Assembly: GCA_963848825.1 (NCBI GenBank)
Contig: CAWKFA010000008.1
Location: 759,303 to 823,302, forward strand
Source of the DNA: CAVVSQ01 sp963848825
Lineage (GTDB): Bacteria > Planctomycetota > Planctomycetia > Gemmatales > Gemmataceae
Direction: 5' to 3'
Length of the DNA stretch: 64,000 nucleotides
Shown: positions 54,262-63,411 of the stretch, piece by piece
Position numbering within the stretch: position 1 is the stretch's first letter
Layout: the number at the start of each line of letters is the position of its first letter
The notes under the pieces: generated by a model
What the model saw: the letters and a program-made list of their open reading frames with translations, nothing else
Databases searched by the model: none
What the model was told of the DNA's origin: nothing
Position numbers and translations under genes: made by a program

Positions 54262-55518
54262 ATGTCCGACTTGATTGCACCCCATGGTGGTTTGTCCGAA
54301 CCCGTCAATCGCACCGTCCCCGCCCAGGAAGCCGTTGATTTCATCAAAAAGGCCGCTTCCTTAAAAAAGGTCCCGGTCAGCGATGCCGACCTGTCCAGCC
54401 TTTATCGGTTCGGCGACGGTGGCCTGAGTCCGCTTACGGGCCCCATGGACAAGGCAGCGTTTGACCGCGTTTTGGAGGGGGAAATCATCGTCGCGGGCGG
54501 CAAGAACTATGCCTGGACCATCCCCATCAGTTTTCCCGTGGAGAAGGCGCTGGCGTCGACGCTCAAGGTCGGCGAGACCGTTGCGCTGGTCAACAGCAAG
54601 AACGAAACGGTCGCCACGCTGACTATTAACGACATTTTTCCCTGGGACAAAGCCAAATACATCAGCGGCGTTTACAGTACCGACCGCACGGATCATCCGG
54701 GCGGTTCGATGACCATGAGCGATCCGCGCGACATGCTTCTGGGTGGCGAGGTGCGCGTGCTGCCGCAGCCGAAACATCCCGACTACGGCCAATATGTGCT
54801 CACCCCGCGTGAAACGCGGGCGCTGTTCGCCAAGCGCGGCTGGAAACGGGTCGTGGCGTTTCAGACGCGCAATCCACTTCACCGCGCCCACGAATATGCG
54901 CTGGTTGCGGGAATGGAGCGTTTGACGAATGCAGGGCACTTTACGGGCGCCGTGCTCAACCCGCTAATTGGCGAGACCAAGGGAGATGACGTCGATGCCG
55001 CTTCACGCATGCGCACTTATAAGGCGCTGATCGACAATAAGGCCCTGGGGGACGGGGACATCGATCAAGATCTCTGGAAAAAAGTCGGCTATAGCTTCTA
55101 CGACAACTTGATCCTCATCGGGCTCGACATCAAGATGTTTTATGCCGGCCCCAAAGAGGCGATCATGCACGCTATTTATCGCCAAAACTTTGGCTTTACC
55201 GACATCGTCATTGGCCGTAAGCACGCCGACGCCCCTTACAACGACGGCAAAGACATTTGGGACGGCCTGGCCGCCCAGCGCAAGTTCGATGAACTCAAGG
55301 GGGACCTGAAAATACAACCGGTCAAGGTTGGCTTCGCGGCTTTTTATGAAGAACTCGGCCGCGTCGGTCTGGTTGACGACTACGGCCCCAAAGGTTTCAA
55401 ACAAGTCTCCATCAGCGGCCGTGATCTCCGCGAAAAATTGCGCTCCGGCCAGCTCCCCGATCCCCGCATCATGCGCCCAGAAACGGCACAGATCCTCATC
55501 GAACGCATGAAGAGTTAG
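54262..55518 (+). CDS. sat: Sulfate adenylyltransferase (ATP sulfurylase)
   Basis: This 418-residue enzyme of the homo-oligomeric Sat type makes adenylyl sulfate from sulfate and ATP. Motifs: VVAFQTRNPLHRAHEYAL (QxRNPxHxxH, sulfate and ATP binding), TGAVLNPLIGETKGDDVDA, and TDIVIGRKHADAP (GRxHA). The C-terminus VSISGRDLREKLRSGQLPDP is typical. No adenylylsulfate kinase domain is fused. The ATG at 54262 has GGAGAAG upstream. Confidence 0.95.
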   Translation: MSDLIAPHGGLSEPVNRTVPAQEAVDFIKKAASLKKVPVSDADLSSLYRFGDGGLSPLTGPMDKAAFDRVLEGEIIVAGGKNYAWTIPISFPVEKALASTLKVGETVALVNSKNETVATLTINDIFPWDKAKYISGVYSTDRTDHPGGSMTMSDPRDMLLGGEVRVLPQPKHPDYGQYVLTPRETRALFAKRGWKRVVAFQTRNPLHRAHEYALVAGMERLTNAGHFTGAVLNPLIGETKGDDVDAASRMRTYKALIDNKALGDGDIDQDLWKKVGYSFYDNLILIGLDIKMFYAGPKEAIMHAIYRQNFGFTDIVIGRKHADAPYNDGKDIWDGLAAQRKFDELKGDLKIQPVKVGFAAFYEELGRVGLVDDYGPKGFKQVSISGRDLREKLRSGQLPDPRIMRPETAQILIERMKS

Positions 55519-55537
55519 TGGCGAGAAGTGATGGGCG

Positions 55538-55584
55538 AGGGGCGAGGCGTGAAGGGCTTCCTTCCTGTCTCACTCCTCGCCCCT
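55538..55584. repeat. AGGGGCGAGG inverted repeat after sat
   Basis: AGGGGCGAGG (55538-55547) and its complement CCTCGCCCCT (55575-55584) flank a 27-base loop, 19 bases after the sat stop. It shares the core AGGGGCGAG with the hairpin at 3477-3510. It may work as a terminator, though no T-run follows. C/T-rich sequence continues to about 55670. Confidence 0.5.
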
Positions 55585-55725
55585 GCGTACTCGTCCCACC
55601 TTTCCCGTCTTTCCTGTCTCGCCCCTCGACACGCTCCTCATTTCCTCTGGTTTCTTTCTCGGCCTTTGTGCAATAATCCCGCCCCTTGAAAGCTGGTGGA
55701 ACAGCGGCCTTCCGAGGTGTTTCCC

Positions 55726-57633
55726 TTGCGCTACGTTACAGCACGGATGCTGTCGGTGTTGGTCTTTTGGTGCGTTTCCCTGGCGGCCGCCACAGCGGCG
55801 CCGCCGGCCCACGCCCCGGTATACCTCGTCGGGCCGGCAAGTGATCACGATACCATCGCGCTTGCCAGCGCAATTTTTAGCGGTGCTCCGGATAGCTTGA
55901 TTTTGTTTGAAAGCGAGCAATCGAACCGTTATCTGCAAGCGTTTTTGGCGGATTGGCAGCCGCATCAAATCCACAAGGTCACGTCTCCTGTGGAATTATG
56001 GCCCACTCTCTTTCCCAGGGCAGCCAAAGTCGTCGTCTGCCCGCCCGAGCCGCGCAGCCAGTTATTGCAAGCAGCGTGCCTGGCGGGCCTTCTGAAGGCA
56101 CCGCTCCTGATTGCCGACAATCAAAACTCCAAAACCTTGCGGAAGCAACTGGGCACCTGGGAAACGGCAGAAGTTTACGCCGTGGGAGAGGCTGTGTCTT
56201 TCTGGAAAGACATGGGCATCCGCACGATTCGCCTGCGCGACGAAGAAGCCGTACTGCAAGCCAATATCCGGCATGCGCGCAAAGATGGGGCCATCGAGGT
56301 TCTGGTGGTTGCCAATCCGCATGACCAATTGAACGGCAAAATAAGCATGTCGACGCTGGCCCCCTGGATAACGCTCCAGAAGCGCGGCGTGCTCGTGCTC
56401 ACCAATGCGGCGGGCGATAACGTGTCAACGGTCGCCCGCCGCCTTATGCATTCGCCCCCATTAAAAGGTGTCGATGCCCTCGTCCTGGTCGGCAATCCGC
56501 TGGCCCTCCCCATGGAGAAACGTGCCAATCCCCTGGAAGGCAAGGACGAATACATCGAAGCCGAACCGCTGACGCCTGCAGGCAGCGAACCGGTCTCCTT
56601 TGCCACCGGACGAATATTCCATGACGACCCGGCCGTCGTGGCCTTGATGCTGGCCCGTCCCAACTTGTGGCGGCAACACCCGGAGGTTTCCAACCAGGCA
56701 CTTATCGTCAGCAATCCTGGCGGCGGTTTGCCGCTTTTGGAGACCTTTTCACGCAACACGGCCCTGGAGCTCAAGAACCGGGGCTTTGACGTCCATGGGA
56801 TGTTCGGGCGGAAGGCCAATCGCGCCGAAGTACGCGAACTGCTGCCCAAACAAACGCTCTTCCTGTGGGAGGGCCATCACAGCACGCTGGTGCGCGACTA
56901 TGAGGTGCCCGCGTGGCGCGAACCGATGTGGCCTTCGCTGGTATTCCTGCAAAGCTGCCTGGCACTGGAAGCTCCCAAGGTTTTCCCCATTCTGCAGCGC
57001 GGCGCGGTGGGCGTTCTCGGCACGTCCTCGCGAACATTTTCCGCCTCGGGCGGTGCCTTGTCGCTGGCTTATATTGATGCGCTTGTCTATGAGAAACAAT
57101 CGAGTGGCGCCGCCTTGCGCCATGCCAAGAACTTTCTTCTCTGTTTCGCGCTTCTGAAGGAAAAACGACTCGGAGCCTCTACCAAGTTCACCGGCGCCAA
57201 CCTGCGCACGGCGACGGCATTTACCTTGTGGGGCGATCCAACAGTCCAGATACCGCTGCCGCCGGTGTCGGAGGATACTCTGCTGCCGGTTACCCATGAA
57301 ATTCGGGGCCACACGCTCATCGTCAAGCTGCCCCACGATACGCTGCCCAAAGTCGTGACCGCGGGCTACCAGACGGAAATCAGGCCGAATGCCAGTCTGG
57401 CCGGCCTGTTGACCAAAACCACGGCGCAGAACGTACATCCGCTGGTGCCGCTCGTTTTTCGTGAGGTTCAATTCACCAAAGCCCCCGCGGACAAGACACC
57501 GCGCTTGCACAGCCGGCTTCCCGACGATAACTGGGTCTTCACGTACGATGCGCGGCGTGCCACGGGTTATCTGCTGATCCGGCCGCGCGCCACCGACACC
57601 GACGATGTTCGTTTCACGATAGCGTGGGAATAA
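55726..57633 (+). CDS. Exported gingipain-like (C25-type) cysteine peptidase homologue
   Basis: About 635 residues. I favour the TTG at 55726 with GAGG nine bases upstream; it opens a signal peptide (RYVTARMLSVLVFWCVSLAA). A GTG at 55696 is possible. The first 300 residues resemble paired α/β modules like cell-wall-binding repeats. Then comes a caspase-like domain: LFLWEGHHSTLVRDY (catalytic-type His, about residue 383), SLVFLQSCLALEAP (catalytic-type Cys, about residue 408) and TAFTLWGDPTVQIPLP, as in C25 peptidases. A β-rich C-terminal domain follows. Substrate unknown. It sits 55 bases upstream of the transglutaminase-like gene. Confidence 0.7.
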   Translation: MRYVTARMLSVLVFWCVSLAAATAAPPAHAPVYLVGPASDHDTIALASAIFSGAPDSLILFESEQSNRYLQAFLADWQPHQIHKVTSPVELWPTLFPRAAKVVVCPPEPRSQLLQAACLAGLLKAPLLIADNQNSKTLRKQLGTWETAEVYAVGEAVSFWKDMGIRTIRLRDEEAVLQANIRHARKDGAIEVLVVANPHDQLNGKISMSTLAPWITLQKRGVLVLTNAAGDNVSTVARRLMHSPPLKGVDALVLVGNPLALPMEKRANPLEGKDEYIEAEPLTPAGSEPVSFATGRIFHDDPAVVALMLARPNLWRQHPEVSNQALIVSNPGGGLPLLETFSRNTALELKNRGFDVHGMFGRKANRAEVRELLPKQTLFLWEGHHSTLVRDYEVPAWREPMWPSLVFLQSCLALEAPKVFPILQRGAVGVLGTSSRTFSASGGALSLAYIDALVYEKQSSGAALRHAKNFLLCFALLKEKRLGASTKFTGANLRTATAFTLWGDPTVQIPLPPVSEDTLLPVTHEIRGHTLIVKLPHDTLPKVVTAGYQTEIRPNASLAGLLTKTTAQNVHPLVPLVFREVQFTKAPADKTPRLHSRLPDDNWVFTYDARRATGYLLIRPRATDTDDVRFTIAWE

Positions 57634-57688
57634 ACCACGCGCCCGCTGACCGGCCCGGGCGTCTTCGTTTTTCCTTGAGGAAGTTTGA

Positions 57689-59343
57689 ATGTCTCGCACC
57701 GCCTTGTGCTTTTGGACCGCCTTGCTGTTGGCCGGCTGCTCGCTCGGGTTTTCCGTCCTGCGCTATCAAGTGATGGGTCAGGAAACGAAGATGCCGCCCG
57801 GACCGGGAAATTATCGCGTCACCTTGCTCGTGCGCGGCCAGGGTCAGGGCGATGTACGGCTCTTCACGGCCCTGCCGCTCGATGTGCATCATCAGCACAT
57901 TTATGGCGAGGAATATGGCAGCGAACAGCTCTATCCGAAACCTTCGGAGTCCAAGCTGGCCGACCGCAGGCAAATCGTGTGGACGCAGCGGCCACTCGTC
58001 GGGCCGGGCCCCGTCGAGGCGCGTTATCAATTCCTCTGCACGATTGATGCACATCGGCCCAATGCCTCCATGGCCCGTATACAGAAAATAATCCACGCGC
58101 CTCCCGAACCCGGTGAATGGATTCATGCCGACCCGGGTATCGATCCAAGCCACGCCGATATCACGACAGTGGCCCTCGATCTGACGCCGGGCCTCGAAAA
58201 ACCGATGGACCAGGTACATGCGCTCTTTCAGTTTGTCGATCAAAATATCCGCAAGGAGCCGACTGCCGGAACCAGTAGCACGGCCCTGGAATGCCTGCAA
58301 AACAGCCGGGGAGATGCGCTGGCCAAGAGCCGGCTCCTGGTGGCTCTTTGTCGCAATCGCGGCATTCCGACAAGACTGGTTTCTGGACTGATATTGAACA
58401 AAAAGGCCGAGCAGAAAGCGCATGTCTGGGCCGAAGCCTGGGTGGATGGCTCCTGGATGGCCATGTGTCCCTATCACCACCACTGCGGCAAGGTGCCGCC
58501 CAATTATCTGGTGTTTGGCGTTGGCGACATGGCGCTCGTACGCGGCATTAATATCGCCGATCTCGATTATTCCTTCCTGGTGGAAGGCAAAAGCCTGACG
58601 GCGGAGGCGGCGGCCTCCGTTTCACCCTTGCGGCCATTTTTCCAGCGTATTTCGCTATCGTCGCTGCCGCCGGCGGAATGGCACCTCGTGGAGTTCTTGT
58701 TGCTGCTGCCCGTGGCGGCGCTGGTGATATGCATCTATCGCAATATTATCGGCCTGCCCAGCTTTGGCACCTTCGCGCCGCGCTCATCGGCCTGGCCTTT
58801 CGCGAAGAACAGGCCCGCCCCGGCATCTTTGTGTTTGTCGCGATCCTGCTGGTTGGCTGGTGCATGCGCCGCCTGCTCGATAGGTACCACCTCCTGCAAG
58901 TGCCGCGCACCGCCTTCATGTTGAGCCTGATCGTATCGTTTCTGATCGTGCTGGTGCTGGCCGCCAACTATCGCGATATCGCCGCCACGCGCTATCTATC
59001 CCTGTTCCCGATGATCATTCTGACCGGCATGATCGAACGCTTCTGGACGCAGGAAACCGAGGAAGGCACCTGGTCGTCGTTTAAAATTCTGCTGTGCACT
59101 CTCCTCAGCGCGGCCAGTATCAGCATGCTTCTTAGCTTCGCTCCTCTTGTCAATCATCTGCTCGATTATCCCGAGACCATCGGACTGGTCATGGCCTGTC
59201 AGCTCTTCCTGGGCCGTTACACCGGCTACAGGCTTTCGGAATTGTTCCGCTTCCGCGACTTCGTCAAGGAGCCCGAAATCAAAACCGCCCACGCACGCGT
59301 GAAGGTGAACCTAAGCCGCGACCGGACGGGGCTGCCCACGTAG
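57689..59343 (+). CDS. Inactive transglutaminase fused to membrane helices, frame broken once
   Basis: Joined across a break near 58773 this gives about 551 residues. Order: N-terminal lipobox-like helix (SRTALCFWTALLLAGCS), a UUP1-like periplasmic domain, a transglutaminase fold (from about residue 165) and about seven membrane helices (FLLLLPVAALVICIY onward). In the transglutaminase core the catalytic Cys position reads GDALAKS, while AHVWAEAWVDGSW retains His and Asp, so it is probably catalytically dead. This family is usually encoded next to an ATP-grasp ligase, as here, with a retropepsin-like protease in other genomes. Confidence 0.85.
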
Positions 59344-59348
59344 GTGGT

Positions 59349-59585
59349 GTATTTCGGTGGGTCAGCGCGAGTACGCTCGACCCACCCTACAGGTGTCGGT
59401 TGGTGTATTTCGGTGGGTCAGCGCGAGTCGGTAGCCCGTAGGGTGGGTCGAAGCGTACTCGCGCTGACCCACCGAACGCCGCGATAAAATGGAGTGTATT
59501 TCGGTGGGTCAGCGCGAGTACGCTCGACCCACCCTACAGGTGTGGTATTTCGACTGGACCCACCGAACGCCGCGATAAAATGGAG
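59349..59585. repeat. Cluster of five REP-like palindromes (cluster C)
   Basis: Forward full copy 59349-59390; truncated forward head 59404-59428; reversed full copy 59438-59484; forward full copy 59495-59536; truncated reversed tail 59546-59585. The 21-base sequence beginning GAACGCCGCGATAAAATGGA recurs exactly at 59474-59494 and 59565-59585, so part of the cluster arose by duplication. The array fills the whole gap between the 7TM transglutaminase gene and its ATP-grasp partner, and its last GGAG lies six bases before the partner's ATG. Confidence 0.88.
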
Positions 59586-59590
59586 CATCG

Positions 59591-60574
59591 ATGTTTTGGA
59601 TTTTCCGTGCCGTGCGCTTGATGGCAAAAAGAGGCGTTTTGGGCATGAACCGGCGCAACGCCGAATTTGTCCTCGATCACAATCCACGGGCGCTCTTTCC
59701 CATCGTCGATGACAAGCTCAAGATGCATGCGCTGTGTGCACAAATCGGCGTGCCGACTCCGGAGGTGTTCGCGGCCGTCGCCAGTTTTGGCAATCTCAAG
59801 CACCTTGCCATGCTGCTATGCAATCGCGACGAATTTGTCGTCAAGCCTAACTGCGGCTCGGGCGGGCGCGGCATTCTGGTCGTCACGGGACGCTCCGGGC
59901 AGGACTTCCTGCGCCATAACGGCGACAAGCTGACGATGGACGATCTCCGCCAGCATATGTCCGACATACTCTCGGGCATGTATTCGCTCGGGGGCCATAC
60001 CGACGTGGTCCTTTTGCAACAAAGGGTCCACCTCCACGATGCTTTCGCGCCGATATCGTATAAGGGCATACCCGATCTGCGCGTGATCCTGTACAAGAAC
60101 AAGCCGGCCCTGGCCATGCTGCGCCTGCCGACTCTCGCGTCCGGCGGACGTGCCAACCTCCACCAGGGCGGCCTGGGTGCCGGTATCGATCTGGTCACGG
60201 GCATGACCCATCACGCCGTGCGCTTCGGCAAAACCATTACCTTGCATCCGGACACAGGGGAACCGCTCGTCGGTATTCAGGTCCCTTTTTGGCCCAGTGT
60301 GCTCGAGATGTCCGGTAAGGTCGCCGCCGCTGTCGGCCTCGGCTATGTGGGTGTGGATATCGTTATCGACGCCGAACAGGGCCCGATGCTTCTGGAAGCC
60401 AATGCCCGCCCGGGACTAGCAATTCAACTGGCCAACGGACGCGGTCTGTGGAATGAGCTGAAGGAAATTGACACGCCGACGGCCAGCACCGCAGCCCGGG
60501 CAGACATGACAAACGCCGCCAAGGTGTGGCGACAGGATGCACGCGAGGAAGCTGCCGCGGCACCCCATCGCTAA
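59591..60574 (+). CDS. RimK-like ATP-grasp ligase (alpha-L-glutamate ligase-like)
   Basis: This 327-residue ATP-grasp protein should form an amide bond between a carboxylate and an amine with ATP use. Visible blocks: GMNRRNAEFVLDHNPR at the start of the family, nucleotide-binding Lys in EFVVKPNCGSGGRGILVV, and the metal/ATP carboxylates in GVDIVIDAEQGPMLLEANAR. Its partner gene just upstream is the 7TM transglutaminase-like protein, a known pairing proposed to make modified peptides. The actual substrates are unknown. A GGAG site from the repeat cluster lies six bases before the ATG. Confidence 0.88.
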   Translation: MFWIFRAVRLMAKRGVLGMNRRNAEFVLDHNPRALFPIVDDKLKMHALCAQIGVPTPEVFAAVASFGNLKHLAMLLCNRDEFVVKPNCGSGGRGILVVTGRSGQDFLRHNGDKLTMDDLRQHMSDILSGMYSLGGHTDVVLLQQRVHLHDAFAPISYKGIPDLRVILYKNKPALAMLRLPTLASGGRANLHQGGLGAGIDLVTGMTHHAVRFGKTITLHPDTGEPLVGIQVPFWPSVLEMSGKVAAAVGLGYVGVDIVIDAEQGPMLLEANARPGLAIQLANGRGLWNELKEIDTPTASTAARADMTNAAKVWRQDAREEAAAAPHR

Positions 60575-60674
60575 GCCAAGTCCCCGGCCGGTTTTCTTTA
60601 GGCAAATTCTCGCTCCTCCGGTAAAACTAGGGCAATGCGGCAACCCTTACCCACCGAAATCCGGAGGTTCATCC

Positions 60675-61202
60675 ATGCGCACAGCAGTAAGCCTGTTGGT
60701 TCTGGCACTCGTGCCAACGTTGGCCCCGGCAGCTCCGCCGGAAAAAAGCTATTATGCGGGTGAAATCAAACTCAGCTCCCCGGCCGGCAAACCGATGGGC
60801 TCGCAGGTCATTATTCTGGAAAAGACCCAGGATAAAGATAACGCGCTCATCATCGAAAGAGCGGTCCTCGTTCAGCAGGATGGCAAGGTCGAGGAGTTCA
60901 CGGTACGGCTCTCGATAAAGGACGATAATACCTTTACCCTGGTCGATGACGCCAAGATGTCCCAAGGTCAGGGCACGCTTTTTGGGCCAGCCTGGAAATG
61001 GACTTATTTAAAGGGGACTTTCAAAACGAAGAATGGGCTCACCATCGAGGACGAGAACTTTTTCGGCGATGACTCCGCCGTTTTTGCCCGCAAAAAGTTA
61101 ATCACGCCAGACAATCAGGTATTCATGTACATGGACATGGGCCTTAAAAGCATCACCCCCAAGACATTTGAACTGCTTCGGACTGCCCTCCTCAAAAAGT
61201 AA
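60675..61202 (+). CDS. Exported protein of unknown function
   Basis: About 175 residues from an ATG at 60675 with GGAGG eight bases before it. A signal peptide (RTAVSLLVLALVPTLAPAAP) precedes a β-rich body (KSYYAGEIKLSSPAGKP, FTVRLSIKDDNTFTLVDDAK). No family recognised. The layout resembles small exported barrel proteins such as the one at 49346, but without its C-terminal Cys motif. The gene ends just before the transposase region. Confidence 0.65.
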   Translation: MRTAVSLLVLALVPTLAPAAPPEKSYYAGEIKLSSPAGKPMGSQVIILEKTQDKDNALIIERAVLVQQDGKVEEFTVRLSIKDDNTFTLVDDAKMSQGQGTLFGPAWKWTYLKGTFKTKNGLTIEDENFFGDDSAVFARKKLITPDNQVFMYMDMGLKSITPKTFELLRTALLKK

Positions 61203-61381
61203 GACTGCGTGCCTTTACAGGCCTGCATTGCTGGTTGCCTTTTCGAAGGTCCGCAGCTGTTCCGCCATTTCAGCATCTGTCGGCGAGAGTTCGACGGCGC
61301 CGGGTGCCATGGAACGCCGTAAAAAGATCGAGCGGTCCCGGCACCGCATCTTCGACCCATGAATAGGCTTGCGCTTGCAAG
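61203..61381. other. Short gap before the transposase with a possible minus-strand gene end
   Basis: On the minus strand a frame from about 61340 reads RCRDRSIFLRRS, MAPGAVELSPTDAEMAEQL and RTFEKATSNAGL to a stop at about 61215. This has protein-like composition and might be the stump of a gene cut by the insertion sequence. I cannot identify terminal inverted repeats or target duplications. Confidence 0.3.
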
Positions 61382-62821
61382 GTGCTTCAGCTGATGAGGC
61401 GAATATACACCAAGTTGGCGCAGCTGAAAAAGCTGTTTTCCGCCAGAATGAAGATATTGCAACAAGTACTTCATCTGGGAGAAACAGCTTTTATGCAACG
61501 CAGACCGAGATTCACATCCTTTCAGGCCGGTATATCTCATTTTCTTACGCCGCGGGTCTTCAAGCAAGCGCATCACGTTTGGAAGCCAGACTACCAGCCT
61601 CCGCGGTGGTCATTGTCGGCAGTCGTGTGGACCCTATTCAGCATGACTTTTTTGCGAGGCGACTCACAGGAGGAAGTGTTCGTCACCGCTCAGGCCGCTT
61701 ATGTGGCAGCCCATCCGAAGTTGCGGCGGCCAGGCAAGACGCTGGCTGGTTTTCTGATGGCTTTGGCCAAGATACCCTTGATCGTCTTTCGTGCCTTGGC
61801 CGAAGGCGTGCGGCGCCAGTTCGACACACAATTTGTCAGTAGCACACGCATCAACGGCTTACTGCCGCTGGCTTGTGACGGCACCCGCCTGGAGTGTCCT
61901 CGCGCCGAACAATTGCAACAACGACTTGGGCAAGCAGGCAAACCCGAGTCGTGCCGATGATCTATTTGACGACGCTTGTTCTGTTGCCGTTGGGTTTGCC
62001 CTGGTCATGGACTTGGGGCAAAGGTACAGCCAGCGAGCACGATCATCTGCGGCGGTTGCTGCCCACGCTACCTCACGACAGTTTGCTGGTCGGCGACTGC
62101 TTTTTCGCTGGCTATGAACTATTTCGCGACATTGTCAAGGCCAATGGGTCTTTCCTGATTCGCATGTCGTCGCGGGTGTATCTTTACACACTCGAAAAGA
62201 GGCCGCTCGAGAACTTTCGCGAGGGCATTATCTACTACTGGCCCGAGAACATGGCGACAAAGGTAAGCCGCCGCTCAAAGCACGGTTGTTGCGTGTGCGT
62301 GGCAAAAAAGCAGATGTGTGGCTGTTGACCAATATTCTTGATCGAAAAAAGCTGAGCCACAAGATTGCGGCCCGAATCTATCGCTGGCGATGGCGAACGA
62401 AGGCCTGTTTCGCACCTACAAACGCATGCTCAACAAAGTGAAACTGCGCAGCCGCACTGTGGCTGCCGTGCATCGCGAGGCCGAAGGTTCCATGCTCGCC
62501 TTGCAGTTACTGTTAGCCATGGCTGCCGAAGGCATGCAATCGGGCCGACGGTCGGTCACAATCATGGAAAGTCCCCGACGCTTGTTGCTCCGCGTGCGCG
62601 GTGACATGACTGCGCTGTTGCGAGAACTTGGTCCGCGCCAATTCGCCGACTATCGACGACGACTGGAAGAAGTGCGATCGGAAGCATATCAACGTACTGA
62701 ACCAAAAATACGGCAACCCTGGCCGCACAAACGCGAATTTAAGCCGCCAAAACCACCCAAAATCCTAATGATGCCTGAAGCCCTTAAAGCGAAAATGTAC
62801 AGAATGTTAAGCGTGGCCTGA
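61382..62821 (+). mobile_element. IS4-family transposase gene, frame broken three times
   Basis: Joined across breaks near 61935, 62262 and 62395, the gene encodes about 475 residues of a DDE transposase. The first Asp lies in LPLACDGTRLE, the second in SLLVGDCFFAGYEL, and the Glu in the IS4 signature Y-x2-R-x3-E-x6-K, which is restored exactly by the last repair: YRWRW..NEGLFRTYKRM. The N-terminus (RPRFTSFQAGISHFLTPRVF) and C-terminus (MPEALKAKMYRMLS) look complete. If the breaks are sequencing errors the element may be active. Ends of the insertion sequence were not found. Confidence 0.8.
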
Positions 62822-62951
62822 TATGTGAAGTGTTTACGGCGTTCGGTGCCATGCTTTCGCGGCTCATTTGCAGTCCAGTCGCCTGTGCAAAACCACCGCG
62901 AAAGCATGTGAACGATCGGGAGTCTCGCTTGTGCAGGGACCAGCCGTCCAG

Positions 62952-63155
62952 TCACGGCAAGGGGTCCATTAAGGTGGGCACGTTGAGCTGACCTGCGTAA
63001 AATCGTGCATTGAACCAAATCCAATCCCTCACTTTTTCCACGAGTCCGCGCCGGACCGGATTGTTGTGAATGTATTCGATCATTTGAAGTACGGTCGCAG
63101 GCTCAAACACATTCCGATCGTAGCCGCCCCCTTGTTGCCAAATCGGGATTGGATT
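62952..63155 (-). pseudogene. C-terminal fragment of a REP-associated tyrosine transposase (Y1 family)
   Basis: On the minus strand, in frame and ending at a TGA (62952-62954), about 67 residues read PIWQQGGGYDRNVFEPATV, LQMIEYIHNNPVRRGLVEKV and DWIWFNARFYAG. The GGGYDR, EYIHNNPVRRGL and DW-x-W-x-x-AR-x-Y patterns are the hallmark C-terminus of RAYT (IS200-like) proteins, which mobilise REP palindromes. The catalytic HUH and Tyr part is missing: an in-frame TAA lies at 63156. It could be a truncated copy, or the frame may be broken further. Confidence 0.75.
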
Positions 63156-63411
63156 TTACGTTAGGCCGAACATCCTGCAAGTGCGTCATGTAATCCGGCG
63201 CCGGGTGTCCGGTGTAGAATCCGCCAACTCCTAAATCCGAATCGAGGAACCAGTTGGTTTTCCCAGGCATACTGTACTTGATGCCCTTGCCAGTCGGTCC
63301 TGATAGTTTAACCCGCTTGGGTCAAAAACAACTGAACGGGCGCACGTTTCGATTTCGCTGGACCGCCACTTGACCAACACAGCGGATGGCCGGCTGCATT
63401 CTTTTCAATTT
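63156..63411 (-). other. Region between the RAYT fragment and the membrane protein
   Basis: On the minus strand one frame stays open through SGPTGKGIKYSMPGKTNWF and GFYTGHPAPDYMTHLQDV into VKSNPDLATRGR. It has no start and resembles the end of a larger protein or a broken C-terminal domain. I assign no function. There is no obvious link to the RAYT fragment. Confidence 0.3.
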
